NCBI RefSeq assembly: GCF_000013705.1
Contig: NC_007947.1
Span: 1,860,001 to 1,924,000 of the forward strand
DNA: 64,000 nt
Source of the DNA: Methylobacillus flagellatus KT
GTDB lineage: Bacteria; Pseudomonadota; Gammaproteobacteria; Burkholderiales; Methylophilaceae
Direction: 5' to 3'
Shown: positions 11,501-20,658 of the stretch, one piece after another
Position numbering within the stretch: the stretch's first letter is position 1
Layout: each line of letters starts with the position of its first letter
Notes under the pieces: generated by a model
Seen by the model: the letters and a program-made list of their open reading frames with translations, nothing else
What the model was told of the DNA's origin: nothing
Database searches by the model: none
Program-made: the position numbers and the translations under genes

Positions 11501-12409
11501 TCTTCGACACCAGACACAGCCATGCTGCGCACCCAGGGACAATTCAGCCAGCAAAGCAATGTCAATGAGTACCCCTCGCTGGATATCGTCGCCGACAGTT
11601 TCGAATATGGCCCGAAGCAGCTAGGGAAACTCGAGCTGCTCGCCAACGAGCACAACAATGACTGGAGCATAGAGAAACTGCGCATCTCATCCCCGGAAAG
11701 CGAGTTGAATGCCGAAGGCGAATGGCACAACTGGAAGCGCTCCCCCAACACCCGCCTCAATATCAACTGGAAAATCAGCAACGTAGGCAAGACGTTGGAA
11801 CGATTCGGTTATCCCAACGCCATCAGGGATGGCTCGGCCAACCTCACGGGCCAGCTCAAGTGGCCGGGTAGCCCGCATGATTTCGAAACGACTAAACTGA
11901 GTGGCAATCTCCAGCTCGATGTCCGCAAGGGGCAGATACTCAAGATACAGCCCGGCGTAGGCCGTCTGTTCAGCGTGCTGACATTGCAGAACCTGCCGCG
12001 CCGCCTCACTTTCGATTTCCGCGATGTCTTCAGCAGCGGCTTTGCCTTCGACAAGATCAGCGCCAGCGTGCGCATCGATGAAGGCATCATGCGCAGCGAC
12101 GATTTCCGCCTGGAAGGTCCCACCGCCCTGGTGCAAATGACCGGGGAAACCAACCTGCAGAAGGAAACCCAGCATATCAAGGTCAAGGTAACGCCCTATG
12201 TCAGCGACAGCCTCTCGATTGCCGCGCTGGCAGGCGGCCCTGTCGTGGGTGCAGCCACCTACCTCGCGCAGAAGCTGCTGAAAGACCCACTGAACCAGAT
12301 CGCATCTTCGGAGTACGAGTTCGTCGGCACCTGGGACAACCCGGTGGAAGTCGAGGCGGGCAGCAGGCGCGAAAATGCCGACCAGACACCCATGCTGCCA
12401 GGGAGATGA
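8555..12409 (+). CDS. YhdP-like AsmA/TamB-family envelope protein
   Basis: A very long (1284-aa) protein with one N-terminal membrane anchor (ALALLWFAIIAFSIIVLSLR) followed by a large periplasmic beta-rich region made of AsmA-like and DUF3971-like repeats, ending with ARNL-type segments such as LSIAALAGGPVVGAATYLAQ. Such bridge-like proteins are implicated in phospholipid transport between inner and outer membranes. The frame is open from 8357, but the upstream part has no protein-like character; the ATG at 8555 places the membrane anchor at the N-terminus as in the family. Transcribed divergently from yheS, with a Nit-type amidase gene 65 bases downstream. Confidence 0.9.
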   Translation: MVKKSLIWCYRAALALLWFAIIAFSIIVLSLRYLVLPNIGDYREHIAGKVSEALGQTVTIKQLHASWSGLNPHLSLRDIDIYDAEQRVALSFEHIEASLSWLSILLLEPRLSSLVIHDPALSIRRDTDGTLYIAGIATNGPSRPEFANWLLRQASIDVSNATITWHDDLRQAPPLRLEKLHLHIENPAWSSLVGHHRFGLQAIPSVAASGLIDIRGNLYGKDVSKPDTWRGTLYAHADGTDIAAWNQWLPENVIDIRRGYGAMRAWLEFAHGEPKKLVSDMILHNVISHIIQDQPETRLEKLSGRLTWIKHADGQELMAENLKIVTPSGLDMQHGQIALRERHDGEKQSLEGSVALDEISLPSAHLLVSHLPLPEKLKHTLAEIRPRGDLHKLTLEWASQGGFPEKYKLRTQFTDLGMQPYMKFPGFKQLSGTVSADETGGSLTLNARNAELEFKDILRWPVPVDKLSGQVKWKTNGDSPELRINNLNIANRHLAGAINASFQHNAATGGRLELIGKLNRVDGQYARFYYPVMLGEHTLSWLDNAILAGKSEDVSIIVKGNMREFPFADNKNSLFQVKAKIHDGELRFSPEWPKIENIALDMLFESNRMELNASKGSTLGTDITKSKVVITNLASHQPVVSIASEGQGPVSHGIQYLNSSPLIKITGGFTEGLQASGTGKLALNLQIPLHDANATKVKGSYTITNGSLASEDIPPLSRINGKLDFTEHGVSGQNISTWVYGGPAQVSLSTGKDKAIHITAHGQVSDAGLRASFGNGIFSRIFGTADWQGNIVVSPNGVNLVIDSNLQGMTSSLPFPLNKAMNDNVPLHIEKKQPTPSQDNITIQYGNNLGALFVRTKQGDGSWKLERGDIAFNAAPSLPQQAGIRIHGKIDHLDIDEWRALAIATKESSQQSGHGVDIRNIDLYISKLDVFDRRINDLNLAATAIKDGWQAQAQSKEMIGDIQWLSHGNGKVLARLKRLSIPSSTPDTAMLRTQGQFSQQSNVNEYPSLDIVADSFEYGPKQLGKLELLANEHNNDWSIEKLRISSPESELNAEGEWHNWKRSPNTRLNINWKISNVGKTLERFGYPNAIRDGSANLTGQLKWPGSPHDFETTKLSGNLQLDVRKGQILKIQPGVGRLFSVLTLQNLPRRLTFDFRDVFSSGFAFDKISASVRIDEGIMRSDDFRLEGPTALVQMTGETNLQKETQHIKVKVTPYVSDSLSIAALAGGPVVGAATYLAQKLLKDPLNQIASSEYEFVGTWDNPVEVEAGSRRENADQTPMLPGR

Positions 12410-12474
12410 CAACCGGCACTTACAAATGCAACAAACCAAGCTGACAATTCATAGTCCGTCCGGAATCACGAACC

Positions 12475-13332
12475 ATGGCCATCAAATCAAGAGAAAAAGT
12501 TGCCAAGAGCAAGAACAAGAACTCCATCCCTGGCATTCACCGCATTGCCGCCATCCAGATGGCCTCAGGGCCCTACGTCGCAGCCAATCTGAGCGAGGCG
12601 GAGCGCCTGATCGAAATTGCCGTCAACATGGGGGCCAGGTTAATCGCCTTGCCGGAATACTTTGCCATCATGGGTCTCAAGGATACCGACAAGGTCGCCG
12701 TCCGGGAAAAGGAAGGCAGCGGCCCCATCCAGCGCTTTCTTTCGAAGACGGCCAAGAAACACCAGGTCTGGATCATCGGCGGCTCGGTACCGCTGGAATG
12801 CGGGAACCCGGATAAGGTGCGCAACACCTGCCTGGTTTTCGACGACAGGGGCAAACAAGTGGCACGCTACGATAAAATCCACCTGTTCGGATTCGAGAAA
12901 GGCGACGAGCATTACCAGGAAAAGAAAACCATAGAGCCTGGAAACAAGGTAGTGACCGTAGACACGCCTTTTGGCAAGCTCGGGCTTTCCATTTGTTATG
13001 ACCTGCGCTTTCCCGAGCTATACCGCGCCATGGGGGAAGTCGACATCATTGCCGTGCCATCGGCCTTTACCGAGACGACAGGCAAAGCGCATTGGGAAAC
13101 GTTGGTGCGGGCGCGTGCAATCGAGAACCTCTGCTACGTCATTGCACCAGGCCAGGGCGGTTATCATGCATCCGGGCGTGAGACACATGGCAACAGCATG
13201 ATCGTGGATCCGTGGGGCGTCGTGCAGGACAGGCTGCCGCGCGGCTCAGGCATCGTGATTTCCTCCATCAATACCGCCTACCTGAAAAGTCTGCGCAAGA
13301 GCCTGCCAGCATTAAAACACCGCAAGCTTTGA
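12475..13332 (+). CDS. Carbon-nitrogen hydrolase, Nit1/deaminated glutathione amidase type
   Basis: A 285-aa nitrilase-superfamily amidase. The catalytic triad is visible as E61 in ALPEYFA, K134 in ARYDKIHLF and C174 in LSICYDLRFPELYR. The KIHLFGFEKG and ETTGKAHWETLVRARAIEN segments favour the Nit1/NitB amidase branch, which removes the amide from deaminated glutathione in metabolite repair; other omega-amidase roles cannot be excluded. The first 15 residues are a lysine-rich extension (KSREKVAKSKNKN). Located between the YhdP-like gene and tldD, an arrangement common in betaproteobacteria. Confidence 0.88.
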   Translation: MAIKSREKVAKSKNKNSIPGIHRIAAIQMASGPYVAANLSEAERLIEIAVNMGARLIALPEYFAIMGLKDTDKVAVREKEGSGPIQRFLSKTAKKHQVWIIGGSVPLECGNPDKVRNTCLVFDDRGKQVARYDKIHLFGFEKGDEHYQEKKTIEPGNKVVTVDTPFGKLGLSICYDLRFPELYRAMGEVDIIAVPSAFTETTGKAHWETLVRARAIENLCYVIAPGQGGYHASGRETHGNSMIVDPWGVVQDRLPRGSGIVISSINTAYLKSLRKSLPALKHRKL

Positions 13333-13548
13333 AAAGGCATGCGCTTCCGCCGTGGTCGCCTTGACTTCTTGAATCACTTGCAGGGACTGTGCACCGTCTC
13401 CCATGAGGATCTGCACGCGACATTCCTAAAACCAGGCTGTCGTGCTTGAAAAAGCAGCCAATCGCCGCCATTTACAGAAAATACTTATATTCCGCCATCT
13501 CAGCTGGCTGTTATGATGGCGTCAATGCAACCTTGAAGATGTAATGCC

Positions 13549-15024
13549 ATGAAACCCGATACATTACCGACCGCCTCCAGTCCTGCCACCGACTCGCATT
13601 TCCATACCGCGACCGAAGCCTTGCTTCGTCCCAGCGGACTGGATATCGGACATTTGCAGGGCGTGATCGGCAACATCATGTCGCACCAGGTGGATTACGC
13701 CGACCTGTATTTTCAATACAGCCGGGCAGAAAGCTGGGGGCTGGAAGAAGGACAGGTCAAGTCGGGACATTTCAGCATCGACCAAGGCGTCGGCGTACGC
13801 GCAGTGAGCGGCGAGAAAACCGCGTTCGCCTACTCTGATGACATCAGCCTGCCCGCGCTGAAACAGGCAGCGAATGCCGCTCGCGCAATTGCAGCACTTG
13901 GCGAAGAAAGACAGGGCCAGGCCGTACAGCGCGTCAATGCTCCCCAACTCTATCTGCCGCAAGACCCGATTGCGTCGCTGGGCGCCGAAGCCAAGGTCAG
14001 GCTGCTGGAGCGCCTGGAACTGTACGCCCGCAAGGCGGATCCGCGCATCACCCAGGTCATGGCCTCGATTGCGGGCGAGTATGAGGTGGTCATGGTAGCG
14101 CGCCATGATGGCGTCATGGCGGCGGACGTGCGCCCGTTGGTACGTCTTTCCATCCAGGTAATCGCCGAGCAGAACGGCAGGCGTGAACAGGGCTCCGCCG
14201 GCGGCGGCGGGCGCTTCGACTATCGCTATTTCACTGACGAAGTACTACAGGACTACGCACAGAAAGCCGTACACCAGGCATTGGTGAACCTGGAAGCCCG
14301 TCCTGCTCCTGCTGGCAGCATGACTGTCGTGCTCGGGCCAGGCTGGCCCGGCATCCTGCTTCATGAGGCGATCGGACACGGGCTGGAGGGAGACTTCAAC
14401 CGCAAGGGCAGTTCCGCCTTCAGCAATGCGATCGGCCAGCAGGTCGCCGCCAAGGGCCTTACCGTGGTGGATGACGGCACCATCATCAACCGCCGGGGCT
14501 CGCTCAACATCGACGATGAAGGGAACCCGACCCAGCGCACCGTGCTGATCGAGGATGGCATCCTGCGCGGCTACCTTCAGGACAGCCTCAATGCCCGTCT
14601 CATGAACATGCCGCTCACCGGCAACGCGCGTCGTGAATCCTACGCCCACATCCCCATGCCGCGCATGACCAACACCTACATGCTCAACGGCAACATGGCG
14701 CCCGAGGAAATCATCAAGTCGGTGAAGAGAGGCCTGTATGCCACCAACTTCGGCGGCGGCCAGGTGGATATCACCAGCGGCAAGTTCGTGTTTTCCGCAG
14801 CCGAAGCGTGGATGATCGAGGACGGCAAGCTCGCCTATCCGGTCAAGGGCGCGACCTTGATCGGTAATGGCCCGGACGTGCTCACGCGCGTATCCATGAT
14901 CGGCAACGACATGGCCCTGGATAGCGGCGTCGGCACCTGTGGCAAGGAAGGCCAGAGCGTCCCGGTCGGCGTTGGCCAGCCCACCCTGCGCATTGACGGC
15001 TTGACGGTGGGTGGAACGGTTTAA
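13549..15024 (+). CDS. tldD: Metalloprotease TldD
   Basis: A 491-aa member of the TldD/PmbA family (U62), which with TldE/PmbA forms a cytoplasmic zinc protease that trims modified peptides. The HExxxH zinc motif is at H272-E273-H277 (ILLHEAIGHGLEGDF), and the third ligand Cys is in GTCGKEGQSVPVGVGQP close to the C-terminus. Length and the N-terminal DYADLYFQYSRAESWGLEEG fit TldD rather than PmbA. The TldE partner is not in this window. A 216-base gap separates it from the amidase gene. Confidence 0.93.
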   Translation: MKPDTLPTASSPATDSHFHTATEALLRPSGLDIGHLQGVIGNIMSHQVDYADLYFQYSRAESWGLEEGQVKSGHFSIDQGVGVRAVSGEKTAFAYSDDISLPALKQAANAARAIAALGEERQGQAVQRVNAPQLYLPQDPIASLGAEAKVRLLERLELYARKADPRITQVMASIAGEYEVVMVARHDGVMAADVRPLVRLSIQVIAEQNGRREQGSAGGGGRFDYRYFTDEVLQDYAQKAVHQALVNLEARPAPAGSMTVVLGPGWPGILLHEAIGHGLEGDFNRKGSSAFSNAIGQQVAAKGLTVVDDGTIINRRGSLNIDDEGNPTQRTVLIEDGILRGYLQDSLNARLMNMPLTGNARRESYAHIPMPRMTNTYMLNGNMAPEEIIKSVKRGLYATNFGGGQVDITSGKFVFSAAEAWMIEDGKLAYPVKGATLIGNGPDVLTRVSMIGNDMALDSGVGTCGKEGQSVPVGVGQPTLRIDGLTVGGTV

Positions 15025-15103
15025 TATGATGGTGCCGAAGGTTACCGCCTTCTCCCCCTATTCCAAGCAGAACGGAAGTCCCGACCACGAGAAAGGAACC
15101 GAA

Positions 15104-15382
15104 ATGGCTACACCCAAGAGCACCACTGCAAAGAAACCTGCCACTACCCGCGCCGCGGCGGCTAAACCAGCGGCAGCCCCCAAGAAGACCACGACCCCCA
15201 GAAAGAGCAGTTCAAGCAAAACTAAGGCCGTTGCGCCCTCCTCCCAGATCAGCGCGGAAGAGCGCTACCGCATGGTGGAAGTAGCCGCTTATTTTCTTGC
15301 CGAACGCAATGGCTTTGCGGGCAGCCCGGTAGAATACTGGACGGCAGCCGAGGCCCAGATCGACAAGCTGCTCAGCAAGTAG
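15104..15382 (+). CDS. DUF2934 protein with Lys/Ala-rich histone-like tail
   Basis: A 92-aa protein in two parts: a basic, low-complexity N-terminal half (repeats of AAKPA, KKTTTPRKSSSSK) and a C-terminal DUF2934 domain (AEERYRMVEVAAYFLAERNGFAGSPVEYWTAAEAQID shortened here to its key parts: RYRMVEVAAYFLAE and YWTAAEAQ). The tail resembles the C-terminal DNA-binding tails of histone H1-like bacterial proteins, so nucleic-acid binding is possible but not shown. The start is the ATG preceded by GAAAGGAACC; a longer frame overlapping tldD is not favoured. Confidence 0.75.
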   Translation: MATPKSTTAKKPATTRAAAAKPAAAPKKTTTPRKSSSSKTKAVAPSSQISAEERYRMVEVAAYFLAERNGFAGSPVEYWTAAEAQIDKLLSK

Positions 15383-15504
15383 CACGCAATTTTGCACTTC
15401 AGGCCCCAGCTTGTCCGCGAGCGGACAGCCTGGCGTGCCACTTGTCATATCCCGCCATCATCACGCCAGACGCCAGTATTCGCGTACCTGGCAAGCGAAA
15501 AGGC

Positions 15505-15510
15505 TATAAT
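15505..15510 (+). promoter_or_regulatory. -10 box upstream of mfd
   Basis: A perfect TATAAT lies 33 bases before the mfd ATG. The expected -35 position (GCGTAC) does not match consensus, so this is a weak or activator-assisted promoter candidate. Confidence 0.45.
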
Positions 15511-15542
15511 AGGCCGTTTATCCAATCCCTCACGGCAAAGCA

Positions 15543-18500
15543 ATGCAGTTTTCCCTGCCCATTCCGGCACCCGGCCAAACGAGCCGGATCAATCCCCTGA
15601 CGCCCGGCACCGATAGCCTGGCACTCGCACAACTCGCCACCCACCGTGCAGAGACTTCTGCCAAGGCGCCTATCGTTGTGGTCACCTCCAACGCTTTCGA
15701 TGCACAACGCCTACTGGAAGAAATTCCCTGGTATGCGCCGCAGCTACGCGTGCACCTGCTGCCGGACTGGGAAACCTTGCCCTACGACCACTTCTCGCCG
15801 CACCCGGACCTGATTTCCGAGCGGCTGGCAACCCTGTACCAGATCAGCCAGAACAGCTGCGACATCGTGCTCGTGCCGATATCGACAGCACTGTTGCGCT
15901 TACCGCCCAAGGCCTACCTGGCAGCCCATACTTTCATCTTGAAAAAGGGACAGACCCTGGACATTGAGGCCTTGCGCAACCAATGTGCCAATGCCGGCTA
16001 CCACCATGTCAGCCAGGTCATGGGTCCCGGGGAGTTCAGCGTGCGTGGCGGGCTGATCGACCTGTTCCCGATGGGCAGCGCCCTGCCTTATCGTCTGGAC
16101 CTGTTCGATGACGAGATCGAGACTATCCGTACGTTCGATGTCGATACCCAGCGCAGCCTGTATCCGGTTGCCGATATCCGCTTGCTGCCGGCCAAGGAAT
16201 TTCCACTGGATGAAGCCGGTATCGCGCGCTTCCGCCAGAGTTTTCGTGAAATGTTCGAGGGAGATCCCTCGCGCAGCCGTATTTACAAGGATGTTTCCAA
16301 AGGCATCGCCAGTGGCGGTATCGAATGGTATCTACCCCTGTTTTTCGAACAGACCGCGACACTGCTGGATTATGTGCCTGCTGACGCCCTGTTGTGCCTG
16401 CACGGCAACCTCGACCTGGCATCGCAGGCCTTCTGGCATGATGCGCAATCACGTTACCGCCAGCTGGCGCATGACCCCGAGCGCCCCATCCTCAAGCCAG
16501 AAACCTTGCTGATCAAGGCTGAGGAGTTCTTCAGCCAAAGCCACGCCTGGGCCAGGATGCAGCTCAGCCTGGATAATGACAGCAAGCTTCCGGCGCTGGA
16601 GGTAGAGCGCCGCTCGGAGCAGCCCCTGCATAAACTGAAGGACTACATCCGCCGCTTCAAGGGCCGCATCCTCATTGCCGCAGAAAGCCTGGGACGCCGC
16701 GAAACCATGGCGCAGCTGTTTCACGACCACGGCATCTCCTATGAAACCTCCGAGGACTGGCAATCCTTCCAGGCAGGCACCGCTCCTGTCATGCTCGGCA
16801 TCAGTCCCTTGCATGGCGGTTTCAGGGTCGACGACATCACCGTCATTACCGAAGCCGAGCTCTACGCCAACACTGTCCGCCAGCAGCGCCGCCGCGACAA
16901 GGAAAAGCAGCGCAATACGGAAGGCATGCTCAAGGATCTCTCCGAGCTTCGCGAGCACGACCCGGTCGTGCATGAACAGCACGGGGTAGGTCGCTACCGC
17001 GGCCTGGTCAATATCGACTTCGGCGAAGGCGAAACCGAATTCCTGTTGCTCGAATACGCCGGTGACGACAAGCTCTACGTCCCGGTCTCACAGTTGTTCC
17101 TGATCTCGCGCTACTCCGGCGGCCCGCCGGAATCCGCGCCGTTGCACCGCCTGGGCAGCGGCCATTGGGAAAAGGCCAAGAAGAAGGCCCTCAAGCAGGT
17201 ACGCGACACCGCTGCCGAACTGCTCAACCTCTACGCCCAGCGTGCGGCGCGCAAAGGCCATGCCTTCAAACTCGGCCTGCATGACTACGAGGCATTTGCC
17301 GAGGGGTTTCCCTTCGAGGAAACCGCCGACCAGCTTGCCGCGATCGAAGCCGTCATCAGCGACATGCAGTCCGGTCGTCCCATGGACCGACTGGTCTGTG
17401 GTGATGTCGGCTTCGGCAAGACGGAAGTGGCCTTGCGCGCCGCCTTCGTCGCCGTCATGGGTGGCAGGCAGGTAGCCGTGCTGGTGCCGACAACGCTATT
17501 GGCGGAACAACATTTCCACAACTTCAGCGACCGCTTTGCCGACTGGCCGGTCAAGATCACCGAAATCTCCCGCTTCCGCACCGCCAAGGAACAGGCACAG
17601 GCATTGAAGGGCCTGGAGGATGGCAGTATCGATATCGTCATCGGTACCCACCGCCTAATCCAGAAAGACGTCAAGTTCAAGAACCTCGGCCTGGTCATTC
17701 TCGATGAAGAACACCGCTTCGGCGTTCGCCAGAAGGAACAACTCAAGGCCATGCGCGCCGAGGTGGATGTCCTGACGCTGACCGCCACACCGATCCCACG
17801 TACATTGTCCATGGCCATGGAAGGCCTGCGCGAATTCTCGGTCATCGCCACGCCACCGCAGAAGCGGCTGGCGATCAAGACCTTCGCCACCCATTATTCC
17901 GAAGGCATCATTCGCGAGGCTGCCATGCGCGAGTTCAAGCGCGGCGGACAAGTGTACTTCCTGCATAACGAAGTGGACACCATCTTCGTCATGAAGGAAA
18001 AGCTGGAGAAAATCCTGCCCGAGGCCCGCATCGGCATCGCCCATGGACAGCTGCGCGAGCGCGAGCTGGAACATGTGATGCGCGACTTCTACCAGCAGCG
18101 CTTCAACCTGCTGCTGTGCACCACCATCATCGAGACCGGCATCGACGTGCCAACGGCCAATACCATCATCATGAACCGCGCCGACATGTTCGGCCTGGCG
18201 CAGCTGCACCAATTGCGCGGACGCGTGGGACGCTCGCACCACCAGGCCTATGCCTACCTGCTGACCGACCCTGACCGCAATATCACGCCGCAGGCGCAAA
18301 AACGCCTGGATGCGATCCAGCTGCTCGAAGATCTGGGAGCGGGCTTCCATCTCGCCATGCACGACCTGGAAATCCGTGGCGCAGGCGAACTGTTGGGCGA
18401 CAGCCAAAGCGGGGAAATGCAGGAAATCGGCTTCACCCTCTACTCCGAGATGCTCAGCCACGCCGTCAAACAGCTCAAGGCAGGCAAGGAGCCGGATCTT

Positions 18501-18947
18501 TCGGCCCCCCTCGGCGTCACCACTGAAATCAACCTTCATACGCCTGCATTATTGCCGAACGATTATTGCCCCGACGTGCATGAGCGCCTGGTGCTCTACA
18601 AGCGCCTAGCCAACTGCAGCGACGACGATGCGCTGGACGCCATGCAGGAAGAGCTGATTGACCGCTTCGGGCTGTTGCCAGAACAAGGCGAGGCCCTGAT
18701 GGCCTGCCATCGCCTGCGCATTGCCGCCAAGGCCCTGGGAATCAATAAGATCGACGCCAGCGACTCCGCGATCCAGCTGCATTTTTCACCGAAAGCGGAT
18801 CTCGATCCGACCAAGCTCATCGCGCTCCTGCAACGTGACCGCCGCTGCCGCATGAACGGGCCGGACAAGCTCAGGGTTACGGTACAATATCCCGGCATTG
18901 CGCAACGTGCCGACTTTATCAAGAACCTGTTAAAGGAACTCGCCTGA
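15543..18947 (+). CDS. mfd: Transcription-repair coupling factor Mfd
   Basis: A 1134-aa DNA translocase that removes stalled RNA polymerase at lesions and recruits UvrA. Domains in order: UvrB-like N-terminal region (WETLPYDHFSPHPDLISERL), CarD-like RNA polymerase interaction domain (LREHDPVVHEQHGVGRYRGL), RecG-like helicase with Walker A GDVGFGKTEVA, DEEH box (VILDEEHRFG) and TATPIPRTL, helicase C domain with TTIIETGIDVP and QLRGRVGR, and C-terminal D7 domain. Length is typical. It is followed one base after its stop by a DedA gene. Confidence 0.97.
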   Translation: MQFSLPIPAPGQTSRINPLTPGTDSLALAQLATHRAETSAKAPIVVVTSNAFDAQRLLEEIPWYAPQLRVHLLPDWETLPYDHFSPHPDLISERLATLYQISQNSCDIVLVPISTALLRLPPKAYLAAHTFILKKGQTLDIEALRNQCANAGYHHVSQVMGPGEFSVRGGLIDLFPMGSALPYRLDLFDDEIETIRTFDVDTQRSLYPVADIRLLPAKEFPLDEAGIARFRQSFREMFEGDPSRSRIYKDVSKGIASGGIEWYLPLFFEQTATLLDYVPADALLCLHGNLDLASQAFWHDAQSRYRQLAHDPERPILKPETLLIKAEEFFSQSHAWARMQLSLDNDSKLPALEVERRSEQPLHKLKDYIRRFKGRILIAAESLGRRETMAQLFHDHGISYETSEDWQSFQAGTAPVMLGISPLHGGFRVDDITVITEAELYANTVRQQRRRDKEKQRNTEGMLKDLSELREHDPVVHEQHGVGRYRGLVNIDFGEGETEFLLLEYAGDDKLYVPVSQLFLISRYSGGPPESAPLHRLGSGHWEKAKKKALKQVRDTAAELLNLYAQRAARKGHAFKLGLHDYEAFAEGFPFEETADQLAAIEAVISDMQSGRPMDRLVCGDVGFGKTEVALRAAFVAVMGGRQVAVLVPTTLLAEQHFHNFSDRFADWPVKITEISRFRTAKEQAQALKGLEDGSIDIVIGTHRLIQKDVKFKNLGLVILDEEHRFGVRQKEQLKAMRAEVDVLTLTATPIPRTLSMAMEGLREFSVIATPPQKRLAIKTFATHYSEGIIREAAMREFKRGGQVYFLHNEVDTIFVMKEKLEKILPEARIGIAHGQLRERELEHVMRDFYQQRFNLLLCTTIIETGIDVPTANTIIMNRADMFGLAQLHQLRGRVGRSHHQAYAYLLTDPDRNITPQAQKRLDAIQLLEDLGAGFHLAMHDLEIRGAGELLGDSQSGEMQEIGFTLYSEMLSHAVKQLKAGKEPDLSAPLGVTTEINLHTPALLPNDYCPDVHERLVLYKRLANCSDDDALDAMQEELIDRFGLLPEQGEALMACHRLRIAAKALGINKIDASDSAIQLHFSPKADLDPTKLIALLQRDRRCRMNGPDKLRVTVQYPGIAQRADFIKNLLKELA

Positions 18948-18948
18948 C

Positions 18949-19587
18949 ATGCTGGAAAAAATCATTGCAAGCGTCGCTGCCTGGATCATCGGGGTAATCT
19001 CGACCATGGGTTACGGCGGCATCGTATTGCTGATGGCAATCGAGTCTGCCTGCGTCCCCTTGCCCTCGGAAATCATCATGCCGTTTGCGGGCTATCTGGT
19101 ATTTACGGGTGAGCTGACCTTATGGGGCGTGGCACTAGCTGGGGCCGTGGGCTGTGTGGTCGGCTCAATCCCCGCTTATTACCTGGGCATGTTCGGTGGC
19201 CGGCCCTTGGTGGAGAAATACGGCAAATGGGTGCTGATCTCCCATCACGACCTGCACTTGGCCGACCGCTGGTTCGAGAAATACGGCGACATCATCATCT
19301 TCGTCGGCCGCCTGCTGCCTGCAGTACGTACCTTCATCGCCTTCCCAGCCGGAGTGGCACGTATGCACATGGGCAAGTTTATTGCCTATACTTTCGTCGG
19401 CTCATTGATCTGGTGCTTCCTGCTGGCGTATGCCGGCATGAAATTCGGCCAGCATTGGGAGTCGCTCGAAGTCTATTTCCACCAGTTCCACATCGTGCTG
19501 GTCGTCGTCGGCGTCATCTTCGCCGTGTGGTACATCAGGCGCCACCTCAAAGCCATCCGCCGCGTACACCACCACGATCACCATTGA
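18949..19587 (+). CDS. DedA family membrane protein
   Basis: A 212-aa integral membrane protein of the DedA/Tvp38 (SNARE-associated, VTT) family, proposed undecaprenyl-phosphate or phospholipid flippases. Family landmarks are ESACVPLPSEIIMPFAGYL, the reentrant segment with GSIPAYYLGMFGGRP, and FVGRLLPAVRTFIAFPAGVARM with the conserved Arg. The C-terminus ends in a short His/Asp cluster (HHHDHH). It begins only one base after the mfd stop, so translation is likely coupled. Confidence 0.9.
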   Translation: MLEKIIASVAAWIIGVISTMGYGGIVLLMAIESACVPLPSEIIMPFAGYLVFTGELTLWGVALAGAVGCVVGSIPAYYLGMFGGRPLVEKYGKWVLISHHDLHLADRWFEKYGDIIIFVGRLLPAVRTFIAFPAGVARMHMGKFIAYTFVGSLIWCFLLAYAGMKFGQHWESLEVYFHQFHIVLVVVGVIFAVWYIRRHLKAIRRVHHHDHH

Positions 19588-19638
19588 TCCAGACTACATC
19601 CCGGCAGCACGGTTAGAGCAACGCAGACGCCAGAAAGG

Positions 19639-19667
19639 AAAAAAGCGTGGGTAATGCTACCCCACGC
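19639..19667 (-). terminator. Rho-independent terminator of the PEP-CTERM gene
   Basis: On the minus strand a 7-bp stem (GCGTGGG with CCCACGC, arms at 19645-19651 and 19661-19667) is followed by a run of six T. It lies about 45 bases after the stop of the choice-of-anchor A gene. It may also slow read-through from dedA. Confidence 0.8.
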
Positions 19668-19710
19668 CTTTCTCCTCCTCTATCCCCCCCGGGATTCAGA
19701 TGGTATGGCT

Positions 19711-20658
19711 TTACTTCCTAGCCAAAATCTTCCTGCGACGGGCGGTTGCCAGCCCAATCACACCCAACCCAGTCAATAACAAAGCATAATCATGTGGTTC
19801 CGGTACAGCAGCTGTTACACCAGCGAACAACGCAGTCTCGACAGTGTCGAACCCACCGTTGCCCAATGTCATGGCGTTATCCCATTGGTTGGCAATCACC
19901 GTCCCATATAGATTGCCAGAGCCAGTGATGGTGGCATTGACCGCCAGAATGTTCGCATTGATGGCCGCATTTTCCAGCTTGACGCTGGTGGCCTCGTAAA
20001 AGTTGAACAATACGTTGTAGTCATTGCTCAACGACTGCCATTGCCAGCCCAGGACTGCATCAGAACCTGCCACGTTGAAAACCAGTGTAGTACCAGCAGA
20101 AAATCCATTGAAGGTTAAATTATTAAAGCTTGCGAATTCGCTGGCATCAAGGTTGAAAAACTCGACACCGGATCCCGAGCCGGTAAACACCTTACTATTC
20201 TGGTTCCATTCATCCAATGGTGAGTAGCTGCCTGTCGCAGAGACATTGGAGAGGCCGCTTGATAATGCAGTCAGGTAACTCTCTGCCGCAGCAAAATCAA
20301 CGGGAGCTGGCGCTGTCGATGGATTATCCAATGTGCCGCTTATTGTGTAGTTCCCGCCCTTGTTATTGGTGCCACCTACCCACAGATTACCATTCGCGCT
20401 ACCGCCCCATGGGGTATCGCCCAGATTGCCACCGACCACGACGGCATAATCATTGCCATTGATATTGGAGACGCTATTGCCATTCAAGCTGGCATCGCCG
20501 CCGATAGCCAATGCGCCTGCCACCGAATTACCGTTGGCCGTATAATCCCCAAAGATAAATGCGTTGTAATCTCCAGCAACCCCGAGGTCAATCGTGCCCG
20601 CAGCGGCTGGAGCGGATATTGCCGCCAATACTGCCAACATACTCAATTTCGTTTTCAT
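19711..20658 (-). CDS. Choice-of-anchor A family PEP-CTERM surface protein
   Basis: A 315-aa secreted protein. The N-terminus is a signal peptide (MKTKLSMLAVLAAISAPAAA), followed by a choice-of-anchor A domain rich in Gly/Asn beta repeats (GDYNAFIFGDYTANGNSVAG, ALAIGGDASLNGN, YAVVVGGNLGD). The C-terminus carries a PEP-CTERM sorting signal: VPEP, a hydrophobic helix (YALLLTGLGVIGLA) and a basic tail RRRK. Such proteins are processed by exosortase and usually linked to exopolysaccharide or biofilm; no exosortase gene is in the window. It has its own terminator and a leader of about 270 bases before the AddA-like gene. Confidence 0.92.
   Translation of the reverse strand: MKTKLSMLAVLAAISAPAAAGTIDLGVAGDYNAFIFGDYTANGNSVAGALAIGGDASLNGNSVSNINGNDYAVVVGGNLGDTPWGGSANGNLWVGGTNNKGGNYTISGTLDNPSTAPAPVDFAAAESYLTALSSGLSNVSATGSYSPLDEWNQNSKVFTGSGSGVEFFNLDASEFASFNNLTFNGFSAGTTLVFNVAGSDAVLGWQWQSLSNDYNVLFNFYEATSVKLENAAINANILAVNATITGSGNLYGTVIANQWDNAMTLGNGGFDTVETALFAGVTAAVPEPHDYALLLTGLGVIGLATARRRKILARK

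Noticed and set aside
13312..13416. A short minus-strand frame starting with GTG that reads smoothly (QILMGDGAQSLQVIQEVKA)
   Set aside because: About 35 codons, overlapping the 3' end of the amidase gene, closed upstream by a stop and without a ribosome-binding site; it could be a decayed fragment but cannot be supported.
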